Positions 24,001-39,000 of a stretch of DNA of 64,000 nt are shown in pieces. The DNA comes from Euwallacea fornicatus. Its lineage: Eukaryota > Arthropoda > Insecta > Coleoptera > Curculionidae. Every line of letters begins with the position of its first letter. The stretch's first letter is position 1. The stretch covers positions 4,526,001 to 4,590,000 of the forward strand of contig NC_089550.1 in assembly GCF_040115645.1 (NCBI RefSeq), read 5' to 3'. Under the pieces are notes generated by a model. That model searched no databases. It saw only the letters and a program-made list of their open reading frames with translations, and had not been told where the DNA came from. A program made the position numbers and the translations under genes.

Positions 24001-27000
24001 TCGTCGAGTTTTAATTAAAAACATAAAATTCTGCAGAAATATGTGTGTGTTAAAGCTGCTAGGTTTAATTCGTCGGACGTTAAAAGTGATGTATGAATTC
24101 ATTGCTCAACTCGTCAAAAGTTTTATATTTCCCGATAAAGACAAAAACGCGTATTTATCAATGACAAAAAAGGTCGATATTGCACCTTGCACGTAATCGT
24201 TTTTCGAATGTAAATGAAAAGTGAGAAACGATATTGCTGGCGTGACGAAAGGAAAAACGAAACGATTTTAATTATGGGCAACGCCCAGACTGCGTCATGT
24301 TTCTCAAGGAAAAAGTGGCATATGACTGTTAAGTTCGCTCTGCCACGTTACGATTTTAAGGCAATTTTATTAAATTATGCGCGAAGGAGGACAGAGGAAT
24401 TTTGCAGAAAAGCGAGCCATTTTGTTCTAAAACAATCATTTAATGCAAAGCGATTCGGCTGAATAAAGCGGGTACGCTATTGCGTAGTTCGACCACAATG
24501 CCAGTTTCAATTAAATAGTTTCCACAAATTTACCAAAGAGTGAATACTACGAATGTTCCAATTGAAGTGAGGTAAATTCTGTACATTGCCCTCTTTACGC
24601 CTGGGACGCATGAGATATTAGAAAAATAAAGCTTTTCGTTCCATCACAAACTTTGAGAACAAAATAAATCAATAGCAAACTCCCTGGACGTGCCTTCGCC
24701 AAGAATAAAAGTATACTTTCCCAAATAAGAAACCGTGCAAAATATCACGTACCTAGGTAATATCCTAAGTTTTCCTCTAATAGAAACCTTATTAGTTTCG
24801 GTCAAGACTGTCCGTACATACACGGCTTGGTTTTTAATGTTCATAAACTTTTTCAGTCAAGACTGGGTGATGGCGGAGAAACTTCCTGAGTTTTAAATGA
24901 AATTTAGCGACACTTTGTGGGACAATAAGTTTTTGATTAAATTTTGAAAATATGGGTTTAATTTGTTAGCGAAGTTGTGGGCATCTTAAGTGCCTTCTTT
25001 GGCTGAAAACGTATAATCCGATATCTCGAGCATTTTTCGAGTGGCAAGGAAGCTCTCGGAAAGTAACAAACTATCGATCAAAACTTTGTACCCTTCGCAT
25101 TGTTCTCTTTTTGTAGAAATATGACAAAAATTATAGATAATCGATGCTGCTGTGGCAGTTTTCCTCTATAATCGCCTGATGATGCAACGACACAGCTTCT
25201 CTTTTCAAATATCAGCTTGTACCCTCAACCTGCGGCGACTCAAATTTCAACGCGAACCCCCTTGCCTTCGAACCAATGAGAACACTTCCAGATGATTATA
25301 GAAAATTCCGACCTTCTGCAAAAAAAATTATGTAACTTTCGCCTATCTTTTCCAATGTAATAAACTTGAAAGTGCACTCTGTGGTGACTCAAATTTTATC
25401 CCGAAATCGATGAGTACACTTTCAGATAATTCTAGGCTTGATGCAACTAGGATATTGAAACCATCGACGTCTAGGTGTGAAGCTGGTGAAGTCCTATTAA
25501 ATAGAGGTCAGTTGCAAATTGATTATTTGTGTTTTTAAGGCGATTTCTCCGCGGATCTCCGAGGTATCTATGGTCGGAGTTCGAAAAGTGGGTGGGTGCC
25601 TGCTTTTCTGATTCAATAGATCTGCAGCTTGTGAGGTAGGACAAGGAGCGCCCCTCACATTTTTAGCCACTCTCTGAAATTCCGTTTTTCATTAACATTT
25701 CTTCATGCTTACGTAGCTTAATGCGAACCGCAGGAGGCCTTTCCAGTTCGGTTCCTCGTATTTATTCGACTCTTATTGCTCCCCATGCCATACTACAGTA
25801 TTCGTTCTGGACGGCATCTTCAACAAGCTGGCGCTTTCCTTGTTGACAATTTGGATAATGACCTCCCCCGTATTAGCTATTTACGCGCAAAATTACTGCT
25901 AGCAAATGCTAAGAGTATTTAAAATTGAAGAATTAGTCAATGCGTTAACCATTAAACGAAAAGTCACCTGCATATTGCGTCATTACAGTGTTGTAACATT
26001 CAGGAAAATGCCGTAATTTTAAAGGACAATTTGTAATTTTGTTCCGCACAAATGCAGCACGTGCTTCTGACGATCACTATACCAAGTTAATTTACACTAA
26101 AGAAATATGGGCTCTCTGAGTTGAGTTATTGAGTTTTAATTGTTAAGCGAGGTAGCCTTAAATATAACTGACTTAATGTAATATATTTGAATTTTTGCCT
26201 GCCGAGCCGAATTTGTAGGGAAAATGTCGTTTTTACTGCATCTCGGCCCATAAAAACCAGAAACGAAGGCGCAAGGATGTAAGCTTACCCGAAAGCCCCA
26301 ACTCAGTGTTTTCAAACGACTGGTTTTTGCAATAATCAATACCAGATGGCCGAAAAAATGTTATGGGCCTCCTCACGAAGAGCAGCCCAATCGTGTCGGT
26401 CTCAAAGCGTGACAAATTACTTTTTCATTCGGGTTTTCCGATTGAGAGCACGGAAGTCTTCTGAGTGTAACTATAAAATAATTGCTCCCTTACAAAAACC
26501 CCCTAATTGCTATAAATTTTCTCGACAAACGATACATTCGACAAGTCGAAGAGGGGGCGGCATCCACTATACAGAATGTACCCAAAGGGGCCCTATATAA
26601 ATCGTATCTCATGAATCTATCTCACTGTCGCAAAGAGCTCGAGCTGCGGGACAATATATCAGTCGGTCTGAACTCAGAAATATCCGCAAAAAGTAGAAAA
26701 AATGCGAGCCATGTGCTGCGCAATGGAGATATTACTCCTGGGGGATGATAATATTATGACCTAGATATTTGTTGATTATAAATAGCATGCCTCTGGCACC
26801 AAGAAAGATCTGTTTAAAAAAGAACCTAAAGAGTATAGTCATGTTGCGGCTAACCTGGGTCGTAGCACCGACCTAAAAGTTTCATAAGAGTTTAATTAAT
26901 GACTCGAATTTTGCTTAAAGTGTAACGGGGAACAAAAACCACGGGTTCAGATTTGCGTTAACATCAAACTACTTAAAACTAATTATAAATTTCAGGGCTT

Positions 27001-30000
27001 CCTTTAGCCCGAAGCACTAAAAGTGAAATTTAGCCAAATTTTTATGTTCCTTGGTTGCCGGAAGTTCCTTAGCGAAGTCTCGTATTGCAGCGAATTAATT
27101 ACCAAGTGCTAATTAAGAGTTTTGAAAATGCTTCCTAGTGCAGTTTTTGTTTATTCAAACAGGCGACGAAAGGATTGAATTCGTGAAAGCATCATTACGA
27201 AGAGGATGATGCAGAGAGATAAGAATGGATTAAAATAAAATAAGTGAAACCAGTGCTTGAAGCTTGGTTTTTGATGAATTCCACATCTTCAAAATCTCTC
27301 TGTCGGCGACCATTTAACCAATAGGATTTTTTTTATCAATCGCCTCTACTCTCCACTTTTTTTGCTTCCTCTCCAGCACTTTCCTCCATCTCAAATGGCT
27401 TTGTTTAAAATATTTCTTAGCCTCAATGCAGGTACTCCTGATTTGAGTATCCTCAACATCCTTCTCCATATCCACTTTCGATGCACTATTATTTCCTGGC
27501 CCATATTTCCCTGCACCACTACTCTCGAAACTTTTGCTATAACTCTTGATTAGTTTTCTGGACTCACCGCTTAATGTTAGAGTTTAGCAGTTCAAATAAC
27601 CGTCCATTAACTGATTTCCCGCATTATCTTGAATTAAAAATTAAAAATTGATATTCGAACCAGCTCTAAACTATCCAGTGTGTCCCAAATTGGTTGTACA
27701 TACATGGGGACCTGAGTTGCAATAAGAGATACAGAGGCGGTTAAATGAGAAAAGTTTTAGAGAAACTGATCAGAAACTCATGCCTCGTTTAAAAATTCCT
27801 TTGGGTGTTTCAGGTTAGTTCAGGTTAAAGAGAAAGTTCAGAGAAATTTTAAAAAGGTGAACTCTAGTGTGGCTTTTGTTCCCAAATCAAGCCAAAAGGG
27901 AATTTTAACATAAAATCTTATTAGACCACATTTTTATATGTGTATCCGGGATTTCTGCATTTTCAGAAAGGGCTCAAAAAAACGTCCGACGATGTACTTT
28001 TCGACACCATTATCTCGTTTCCAAAGTGGAAAATAAAGCTTTTTGATTTTTTTGCCATAGTAAGCTTTCAAAGGTTTGTGCCTTCCACCATGAAAAACAA
28101 AAGATACTTTACAACCCCTCTAAGTGACAGAGTTGATTTGCAAGTGAAATTTCTGTGTAAAATTGCTCTATCAAAATGGAAGCAAATTATTCAAACGACG
28201 GCAAAGTGAACATGAACTCTATTTCAAATTAAACAGAAACACAACTACAGCAGCCGGATCGTACGTCCAACAGTTTCCCTAAGGGCCAAATTATTAATAT
28301 TCTGTCAACTTTAACATCCAGCCAGCTTGTTCCGTAGTAACAAAGAATTCGACCAATACGAAGGCTCCGTTTCAACCTTCTCATGCAAATTAGCTTCTAG
28401 CTAAATCATTCCCCGTTTAATCGACTCTGCATCTTTTCTGGCGACCGAAATCCCCTTACATGTAAAACCAATTTGGGGCACACAGCATGTGCACTGATTA
28501 ACACACCTATAGGACCCGGCGTGATAATAATTTTATCCTTAAGATGCACTCGCAGTATAAAACTGTAAACTGCACCAAATCATATTACCCAAGAGAAACC
28601 AAGCTGCAGAGAAGAATCCACATTTACCACGTATATACATATCCGCGATTTGGCTCCCAATTCGACCCTGAAGCAAAATTCAAATTTTAATGGGGCCTTG
28701 TATTAAAATGGCCAAGCCCAATTTAGATAAAACTAAAAGCTTTGCGCGTCCATTTCAAAAGTTCCCCCACCCTCCTATCTAAAAGGGTTTATCTCTGGGG
28801 GCAGGTGGTCAAACGCGACAGAAGCCTCCCCTGCTTTGGTTTTTATTAACCCTAGTTGAGTAGTCTGACGTCATGGTGTTGCAAATGCATTTTCGCTGTA
28901 ATTTTCACTTCACTTATTGCAGTTTGCCTTTGTATTTTCGGCATATAGTCTAATTACCCGCACCCCCCACCTCCCCACACCCCCGGATAAATGACCAGAT
29001 AGATTTTAATTTCGGTTAAACTGTTAGGAACGGCTATAGTGTGTCTAGCTGGCCTGTGGTTTTCACTCTCTTTACTGTGAATGCTGTATTTTAATTAAGG
29101 GCCTGGGAAATATTTGTAAAAGGATTATGCTTTTTAATTAAACTGTTTTCGGAATTGCCGGGCTCGCTTTGTTTGGCTAGCGCTAGCTTTGTTTCGGAAT
29201 CTAGTTGTTGCCATCCGCAATTGCCGGTTGCATATTTGGAGCCAAGTAATCAAAATTGAAAATTGAGAAAAGCAGAAGATCGCAAAAAGCATAGGGGATG
29301 CCGAAGTTAAGCTTAATTGGTTATCGGTAGTCACGTTAAATGCTGATTGCCTTGTCCGGAATGCACGAGGCTTAGAAGAAACCGGTATTATTACACTGAC
29401 AATTTCTTTGTAAATTAGTTCGATAATTAAGTCATAAATTTCTCCATGATGTTTGTTGATTTTGCACTGAATGGAAAATTAAAAAAGCGAGTTAATAGGA
29501 AAAAAGGGAATTATATCACTGTCATGCCAGTCTATCACGCAACACTGTTGCGTATTATTACGCACGGCATGAAACTTCATTACACGCGTTTACTGTAATC
29601 GCTGATTTTTATTATGGATAGTTTACTGGTACGGTAGTAGAAAAATACTTTACCTTCCCCAAAAGTTCGTTCAGTTTACCTTGCCACTACTAATAGAGAA
29701 ACCAAAGTTAATCCCGATTCTCAAAGGAACGGGATTTTTTATTCATTGGGCCGAGATGTATAAAAAATACGGCAACATTATTTTCAGGCTCCGAAACGTT
29801 TCGTGCCCTCCCATTTCACCAGCGAAAAAGCAAATAAGTGGACTTTGGACAAGGGCAAGGGTGAATTTTTCAGCGGCCCTACTTCACGTGAAACTGTCAA
29901 GAACTGGCGCTTTTTATATGTATTTTTCCCCACGCGAATGAAACGGTAATAAGAGGGTGGCCAGACGTCATGCAATTTACAAATTTGGGTAATTACTCCC

Positions 30001-33000
30001 GTAATCTGTATTACGAGTATTTTTAATTTAGATAACGCCGCTTGTGTTTCTGGTTTTTGTTTTTTTGTTTTTTTTTTAATGCGCGTTTTGGTGATAACAC
30101 AACGCGGAGCTTTATTTTTGGTTGTTTTCGGGAACAATTATTCCGAACTGGGATAAGTTATGGTTTCAACATTCGCTGTAGTTCCATTTAATATCTTCGA
30201 AAAGCGGTGTTCTTCCGACATAAAGCGTAAAGTATCCGGACGAATCTTGCAAAAACGGGCGTCGAACAAACACCATAAAGAAGTCTAGCTCTAGCAAAGA
30301 TAGAGCGAACGGATATCGATAAAAACAAAACGACCGACGAAAATCGTATACAAGTTTGCAGCGGAAACTTTTTCTCGGGGTACAGCGAAAAGCGATAAAT
30401 ATAGCTCTCGCTAAGCATGATAATATGCCGCCTGCAAAATATGCTCTTTATGAGGCAAGCATGGAAAATCGCTTTTCTGGAAATAATTTGCGCTGCACTT
30501 TCGGTGACTCTATACACGAATATATTGTCCTTTGATGCTCCCTGCACGTTCAACAGTTTTGCAAACCGCCGATCATAAATTTCAGTTTGCAACATTGTAT
30601 GTCTTAATATTGGGGTTAGCATAATGCTGCCCTCAGCTCCTCCTCCCACTTTCCAAACCCGAATATAAATGTCTCGAGAAATGATATAAACTGCTTGGCT
30701 ATGGCCTTTCGTAGGGGCGGAATTTTGCCCTCTTTCAAGAAACTGTCGTTCAAAGTTGTGTTTTCGAAAATAGGAAAACTTGAGGAAATCGTTGGCAATG
30801 GAAAGGTCCAACTGTTTATCACTTCCAGATGCGATGAGAATCCGAAGAGAATGAATAGAATTAGCATATTAGCAACCTTGTCCTGGAATTGTGCAATGAA
30901 AACCAGACTTCACAAGAATCCACCTGTTTTTGATACACAATTAAACGGCAGTTGTTATTAAGGCGTCGGGTGTTAATTTTGGGAATAGAGGGAGGATAAT
31001 ACCCATGATTGGTGAGGTCTTTTTGATAAGGCGTTGCAAATTACATTATCAAGCTTTGTAGCCTAATTGATAGCAGCTATACAGTATCCATGATCGACTT
31101 TAGAGTTGGCAATTTGATTCCCTGAACTTTCCTCTAATTGCTTGGTCTCACTGGAAACTCTTGCAAATCTATCCGAAACTATTTATTGATTTGATCTCAT
31201 GAAACTCCAGTATATGACCTACAGGAACAACAACAGTGCAGACTGACTTGCGAGAGTTCTTAGAACCTGCGCGAAGTATTATCTGAAAAAAAATCCTCAA
31301 CAAAAAGACAAAATCACTTCACAGACAAATTCGCAGAGTGCCTCGTCGTAATTTATCTTCCTGCAAGAACTGCGGTTGAAAACTGCATTTTCTCTTTCTT
31401 CAAATTTGGAAGGGAAATCTGTCGCGTCTGACCCTCCAAAAGAATTTTTGCTGAATCAAAATTGAATGTTATTTAATACGTCCCAGTGACTGCTTAATCC
31501 TCGGAGAATTCAGTTGAAATACCCCGTATTTAACGCCATTTTAGAGAGATCCTAATGAGGGTAGCCATGTTCTCCCGAAACGTGAACATTTAATGAATTT
31601 GAGGCGACTTTTCGTCAGCACGATGCACTTCAATTATACCTCGGGGAGGATGGGTTTTAACGAAGCTTCGACGAGGAATTCCCCCCTTTTCCTGCTATTC
31701 CTTTGTTTGCTCGGCTACGCACAGTTGAAGCTTTAAGTGCCGCAAATTGGAAAAAGAACAGAATTTTGGTTGGGCCGTCTTTAAAAACAAATTAGTGCTG
31801 CGCTTCCGCAGCTTGTGCAGCGCATTTTAATTAATTCCGTGAAGCGGCAAGTAATTGCACTGCCGTCGGAATTCCGATCGATATCGGTAAAACTCAATTT
31901 CTGAGAATATTTGCCCACCCCTGATCAAGCAGAAGAATCAGCAGATCGTCGAGTTAAGACTTGGCACCAAAACCTGCAATAAATAAACCTGAAATCGGAC
32001 TGAGCTGTAAAATTGCAATGTCCCTAATTCCCCAATTTATTTTATTGCAACAAGCTGCGTAATACACGCCAGCCAGAATTCTCCGCAGAGCAATTGCAAG
32101 AAGTAGTAATAACAGTGAATAGTGGTCGCTTTATCTTAGAAACTGACGCCGCCGGTTATTTTGAAAATTGGAGCCTCTATTTATGTAATGGAATCCCCCG
32201 GGGAGTCTCTTTACCGAGATGGAATTATCGTTTGCTATTTTTGATGTCGGCAATATACTTGAGAGTAGGGGCATATCAGCGGCGAACAAAACGCTTAAAA
32301 GTAGTTGGAATCATCTTGTCGGGTCTAACCGTAATCCCCCAAATTGCTCCAAAGTCGCAACACGATATTGAAAAAAACAGAGGGAGAGGAATAAGCTCTT
32401 CTTCGTTTTAATCTAATTAAACCGGGAAGGAAATTGAAAACAAAGCAAAAAGCCGACTACAAAGCCTCTTTAAAAATAAGATTTCTCAATTTTTTAAATG
32501 CACTCTATTCCCCGTTTAATTCTGTTAATAACGCAGAGCTGAATACTGCTTATTTTCAACTTTGAAATGGGGCCGTGATTCTCTCTTCAAACTTTACTTA
32601 TTTTAATATTTCTTCCCCCAAAACCAGACAATATAATATAAAGGCCTTTTTATTCTTGCTTGAGTCCTAATTCGCAACTGCCGTTCTTAAATCAAGATCC
32701 CCGATAATTACGACGTCAAAGTAACAAGAGTGTCCTCCATAATTGCTCGGCAGCACAATAATTTTCCGTTTTCTTGGTCCTCGTTACTCGTTACCATTCG
32801 TTACCGCGTTTTACGGATACTCGTTATCCTTTTTGTCCCTTTTTATAATAAATGAGGATGAAAAATTGTAAAGATTTCCTCTGTTGTAGATAAGTATAGA
32901 AAACGTCTGCCATTACTAAGGTTTAAATTTGTACGGAATTGCCGAGATAATTCGTAACGTAAAATGAAATGATATTGAAGAGGGACGAAGCGATCATTTA

Positions 33001-36000
33001 AAGAATTCTGCTTAAGTCACATCAGGCAATAAATCAACACGTTGCGCTGCCTTGAGCATGCCAATTATCTCAACACATAATTTAAAACATTTCATACAGT
33101 TGCTATAGCACTTTTTGAGCCACCCTGTATGTATGACTCTCTACATTGTTGTATTTTTATTTCTACGTTTTATATTAAAAATCAGAAATTAAATAGCACA
33201 GGCCATCACTTGAGAAAAAAATCAATTTTGTCATTAAAACAGCCCGACTTTCGTTAGTCATAACATCAAAGACGCTATTATCACGGAGACTCGGAGGGTA
33301 AGTCATATAGTCATGTCCTCTACCGTTGGAGTGCTTCAATGACCGTTCGTGCCCTTACCCCATCTTCTCCAAATCTCCTCTAAGGCAGAAATACACCATT
33401 TCCTCACATGGCTAAAAAAATAAACGTTTCTTTTGTGCATCCTTCGACAGAAAATTAGATCCCTTTGTCTCCTGGCAAGTAAATCTGCAAACTGTAGCTA
33501 AAACAAAATTGTCGTTCCCTCACTTTACACGTCCTGTTAAGCTTAATTGGCCGGCCATACAGGGTTCCAGAGCCAGAGAATGGTAAACAAGGGACTCATC
33601 AGATATCAAAGGAGTTTAGTATTCGGACCGTGTCGCCGTCACATATGTACAACATACGATCTTATTATATTGGGGCCTTGTGTTTGAGCCGTCGGAAAGG
33701 CCAATCAAAGTTCAAGTTTGTAAATTAACAAACTTATACAAATAAACTATTCAAAACTTCAATCAGGCAAACGCAATTTTATTACTTAATGAAAGGAATT
33801 TTGGAAATTTTTCGTAAGTTTTTAGTTTTCATATTATTACTATAAATATAATAACGACCAAATGGATAAATGTAAATTCTGGGTGGCATATTTTTCGAGC
33901 GTATGCTCTCTGGCAAACGCATATTTTATCGAATGAATTTATGAAATTTTCGTCTCGACCCGATCATTCGTTTTTGGTTTTATTAAATTTTGATTTATGA
34001 AATTTAATTTCAAGTGACAAAAAATAATTAATAACTGACTCGTTCAGTTGTGCTGTTGGCTACATCCGGGTCTCACTTTATTTGTTCAATATTGTTTTTC
34101 AGTCAAATTTTCCGATCTGTCATTGATGCTGTAATTTATGAGACGCGCAAAAGTTAAATTTATCAAAAATGGAACGGCTCCTTTTTTACCTCGATCGACA
34201 CTCAGAAATAAATTCCATCATTTTCTTACTAATGTGAGATAAAGAGGATGCACCGCACTCAGATGAAAGTGATGTGTGCCGGTGTCAAAACTCTTCCTGA
34301 ACGTTAGACATTTTCATGCGGATGATATAACTTTTTAACGCATGTTCGTACGTTAAAGCTCGCTAATATTTAATTGAACATACAGACGACAGCGCTGTAC
34401 ATGCGCTTGTAGGAAAAATGTTAACATAATGAAAAATGTTACTAACCGAACTTCGCTTCGTGTTCTCTAAAAACGTAAGGCGCAGTTTAAGCGACTATAA
34501 CCAGCGTACGGTAAAGTATGAATTTCCGCACTTGTTAAGCAAATAGTCGTTATATTAATTATGTAACTTGCTTAATTTTTTTCTCTGTCGTTTCAGAAAT
34601 GTGGTGTATAACCTGACGTTGTCGGATTTGACTGAGCAGCAACGTCTCATTTGGTTCTCCAATGAACACGACGCCAAGATGTGTGTCATGAAAGGAAAAG
34701 ACGAGGTGAGTGACTGAAAAACGTAACAGAAGCCTTTGTGAAATTGGACTAAGTGAGTGCATCCTGTGAATTTGCAGCAATTAGTAATTCACAATTGAGG
34801 TGTTACTTAGGAACCACATCCTATCCGTATTTCGTGGAAAACCTAATTGTGATTATAGCAATATAACGTCGAAATCTGGTTCGTCTTGATAGCATCAATT
34901 CAACGAAAATACATAATGAAATACATTTTCTAAATATTGCGAGCACGTCTTTTTTTTACTTTTGGACAGAGGTCTTCCTCCCCCGTTTTAAACGCAATTT
35001 AAGCAAAATAACTGTAATGACATAATGGCAAGCATAACAATGTTGAGGAATAGAGTAACTATAATATAGCACACGAACGTATTTTCGGCTTAGGCATGAA
35101 CTCTATATCGTTCTCCAGACAAGGAGTAACGCCTTTCTATAGCTTTCGTCCATGAATTTATTCGGCAACTTTTTTTTTGAAGAAGCAATGTGTTTTTTTA
35201 TATTTTCATTCGACAGGATAATTGAAATGTCCTGCTTTCAATTCCCGAAATTGAATGGCCCTTTGTGAAATAGATATTTTCGCCCACCAGTCATTAAAAA
35301 CTTACTTATTTTTCATATATACCTGAAAATATCGGGGTTAACGATAAACTTTCCATGCAACCTCAAACAAAAACAAGCAAAAATCTGCAAGCTTAATTTA
35401 GAAGCGAGACGCCATGACTATTAAAACCACCCCCTTGCCCCAGCCGTCCTCCTGAGATAATAAAAGTTGTAACTCATCACCATCCCACCCTGGGGACAAT
35501 CTTTTTTACTGCTCTCGGCTCGTTTGAATGGGAAATCACCATTGTTCGTGGCCATTCATCGGTAAATGACTTGCCCAATTTCTTTTCTGCCCTCTTTGAA
35601 ATTGTCAAGAAACCAAAACGGGGGCGATTTTTCAAATAATCAAAACCGATTTGGAAAGGGCCGGGCTTAATCCTGCTCGTTAAAAGTTGGTTTCATAACA
35701 AATACAAGCAAAATAGTAATTAAATGTATGTAATTCCGTCTCTCATAAATCGCGATGTGGACATGGCGGTACCAAATAATTTAGCTGCAAGTTATTATGT
35801 TTTCCATTCGATAAATAACTTTAACTTGCCATAAATTCTAAATATGTCTCTATTAATATTTCGCAGGCAATAAACCCGTCATGCATTAAATTGCACTAGC
35901 ACTAAATTTTATTTATTTATAAAGGATTTAACAGAAAGCTTTATGTGGGCACCCGACTCAATCTAATAAAACAACGCTATGTTTAATCGCAAATTGAAAC

Positions 36001-39000
36001 GTCAATCCTCAAATTTGCTAGCTGCACTTAAGTTAATCTCCCCTCAGATTCAACCCCCTTATCCCCTAAAATCTCGAAACTGAAACCAGCAACCGTTTAA
36101 CCGTAATAACTATAAAGATTTCAGACCAAATCCGCAACATCAATGACATCCAGCTAACTACGACCATAACGCAAACTAGTGCTGTATTATAATGTTCCCC
36201 AATGTGGCACTGGGATCGATAAAACCGAAACTGGGGCTTACAGGACTCCCGAAACGTCTCACTTACTTGTTTATCTGGCGTAAAACATAAGTTAGGTGTA
36301 GCGCCAGATATTTCTACACAGCTTAATGATCTCTAATTACCTTTTGGAACTTGTCTGTGTGAGTCTTGAGTTACCCGGGCTCCTAAAATTACTTTCCATC
36401 TAATCCCGCCACGGGAAACTTGGAGATTATCGCTGTACAATATCTTTTACGTAGCGAATCTACTGACGTTATGGTGCAGGAAAGTTTAAATGAATTTGTA
36501 ATTGTTAGCTAACGATCCGCGGTTTAGGTCTCGTGAGAAAATAGGCTTGTTTCGTAACGTCAAATATTATCTTTGTTTCTGGTGTTAATGTTATGATCTC
36601 GTTCACAATCCGCAAAGTTTTCTTTTGGTTTCGGTTTTGCCCTAAAGGAACACAAGATGCTGCGTCTATATCAGGGCCTAAAGTGAATCATTGAAATCAA
36701 ACGCTGAATATTTATATGCGCGGGAGACGTGGCTTACTGCGTGGGTGTAAGCCTGTTTGTTGAATGGTCGATCGACGGTCTAAAACTTGCGCGCTACGCC
36801 TGGCAAACTCCGCCCCCAAAAACACAACTTACTTATAGTAGTTGGCATTTGGACATTTTTTCAAAGAAGCTTACCGATCTATCGTATAAGGGGAAATTTC
36901 GATGATTTCAACCAAACAGAGGAAACAGCTCGGTAATCTGAAGTTTCAAAAATAGCGAAATTCAAATCCAATAACCCAGCACAAAGCTACAGCATTGCAT
37001 ATTACCCTTTGGAGAGCCGTTTAAATGTTTTAGCGAGAAATGAAGAAAAATGCAATTTCGAATCATTAAAAATTGAAATATCCTCCTGCAGAGCTGCGAT
37101 TATATACAGATGTAAAATGACTCATCTTAATCAAACGCTGAATATTTATACGCATAGGAAGCGTGGCTTACTGCGAGAGTGAAAAACGTGATTGCTGATT
37201 GGCGATTCGGTAAGTTCAAGACTTGCACGCGTGCGCCAGCAGACTCCGTCCCCGTAAGGGGACTTATTCATGAAACTGGCATGTAGACATTTCTTTCTGG
37301 AAGCTTATCTTTCTCCAGGAAATAATTCTGTTTTGCCATTCAAGACAATCTCAGACAAATTTATATTGAGACAGAAACTCTTCCCCATTTAGAACAAACT
37401 GACAAATACTGCTCTATAAATAAACACAGTGAAGAGCACAAAACAAAAAGCGTCCTTTAATTTAGTACCCCCAGAGCAATCTGAAACTCCACTAAATTTC
37501 CCAGAATTTTTCACTCTAAGCTTTATAAACTTCCCCGACAACTTAATCTGTAACCCTTTGTATTCCACCGAGGAACGATTTACAAAATTATCTCCCTCGA
37601 GTAATCTAATCCGAAGAAATTTAAAACCGTGTCAAGACCGTTTAGCCGCATCACTTACTATTAACCAATAATTGTCCATTAAGCCTTTCGAAGTTTTTAA
37701 GAGATTTGGGGGCTTTTTAAGTTTCTGGGTGTAAAGGTTGCAATTCAATTCGGCTCTCGACGAACCAGAATTAAAATGAATGGGAATGGTTTTTTTTTCC
37801 TAGATATATGTTATAATTAACTCATATAATATATAGAGGGAAGTTGGGAATTGAATGCAGGTTTAGGAAACATAAAAGTCATCCCATTAGATTTCTAAAA
37901 TCGCCAATAAATCTGCTGATTATACAATAAGCCACGCATCATATTTACTTGTTCCTCCTTAAGAAACCTATTATGAAACAGGCAATTAATGATAGTCTTA
38001 ACTTGAATGTTTCAGATTCAATCGTACTTTGTACAAAAAATAATAATAAATTGAATATGAAAACAAGTCTCTTGATTTAAGATAAAGTCTACTAAGCTTA
38101 ATTTTACCTACTTCCACATGCAGAAAAATTTCTAATATTGTACCCGCTCACTAAATTGACTAATATGCTTAACTTGTATATTCTAAGTTCACTCGTTTAT
38201 GAAAATATAATAAGCCACGTTTTGCTTGTATATACTCTACACTTTCTAAAGAAGTTTATAATATTAAGAATGGTTACTAAAGTGGCAGTTAATGATATCC
38301 ATCGCTCAGTGGGAACCGTTTGGTGGGCGTTATCATTGAGACCACTCCCATCCATTATAAAGAATGAATTATGAAGAAAGACCTGAACTGGTCACGCCCT
38401 AAATGACTATTCCTAATGGCCCCATATTTTTCCTACTTTTATTTACCTCTTTAATTTTATAGCTTCCTAACATTTTCCGATTTCTGAATTAGCTGAAAAA
38501 CTGAAATGCGTGATGTTAAGTTTTTAAAAATTTCTTAGCCAAATTCTAATCAATTTCCTTTCTTAAAGTACTCAACAACTTAAATTGCTGACTGAGAGGG
38601 GAATCTTCTTTAAGGCAATACCATCCAATCAAATATTAGTTATCATTTATCTGCAGTTTTTTAAAGTAGCATCCTGTCCTTTTAACATTGGTTAGAATTA
38701 TTTTTTTAGGTGTATGTATGATTGTGGTTTACTAAGCTATTTCTTGCTGAACTCAATGATTTTAGTTCAACATGGTTTGAGGGCGTAACTAGAATAAACG
38801 CCTACTCGTTCAACTCCCATTGTTAACTTCTCACTGTAATCAGCCATATTTTATGGACATGTGTTTGCCCTATTAACTTATCCTTGTTACCATACTTTAT
38901 TGCAACGTCAAATCAAATCAACTATTGATCTTATTCTACAATAATTTTTATAGTTACTTTTCCAGTTAGGATATTTAAATTTCTTAATGCATCAGACTAT

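Larger units (their letters stand above)
12008..34596 (+). other. Sema1a 22.6-kb intron
   Basis: The donor gtaaga at 12008 and the acceptor tcgtttcag before 34597 define this intron. It contains a weak direct duplication (12914-13150), a 1.6-kb long-TIR transposon (13797-15397), a 1.28-kb foldback element (17182-18457), a 146-bp-spaced duplication (25205-25450) and a C-rich tract (28957-28984). It also holds open frames that I do not recognise (minus 21755-22150 and 30188-30811). The remaining stretches hold nothing I can identify. Long 5' introns in guidance genes often hold enhancers, but no specific site can be supported here. Confidence 0.5.

Noticed and set aside
34559..34780. Minus-strand 73-codon frame
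   Set aside because: Shadow of the Sema1a exon at 34597-34705.
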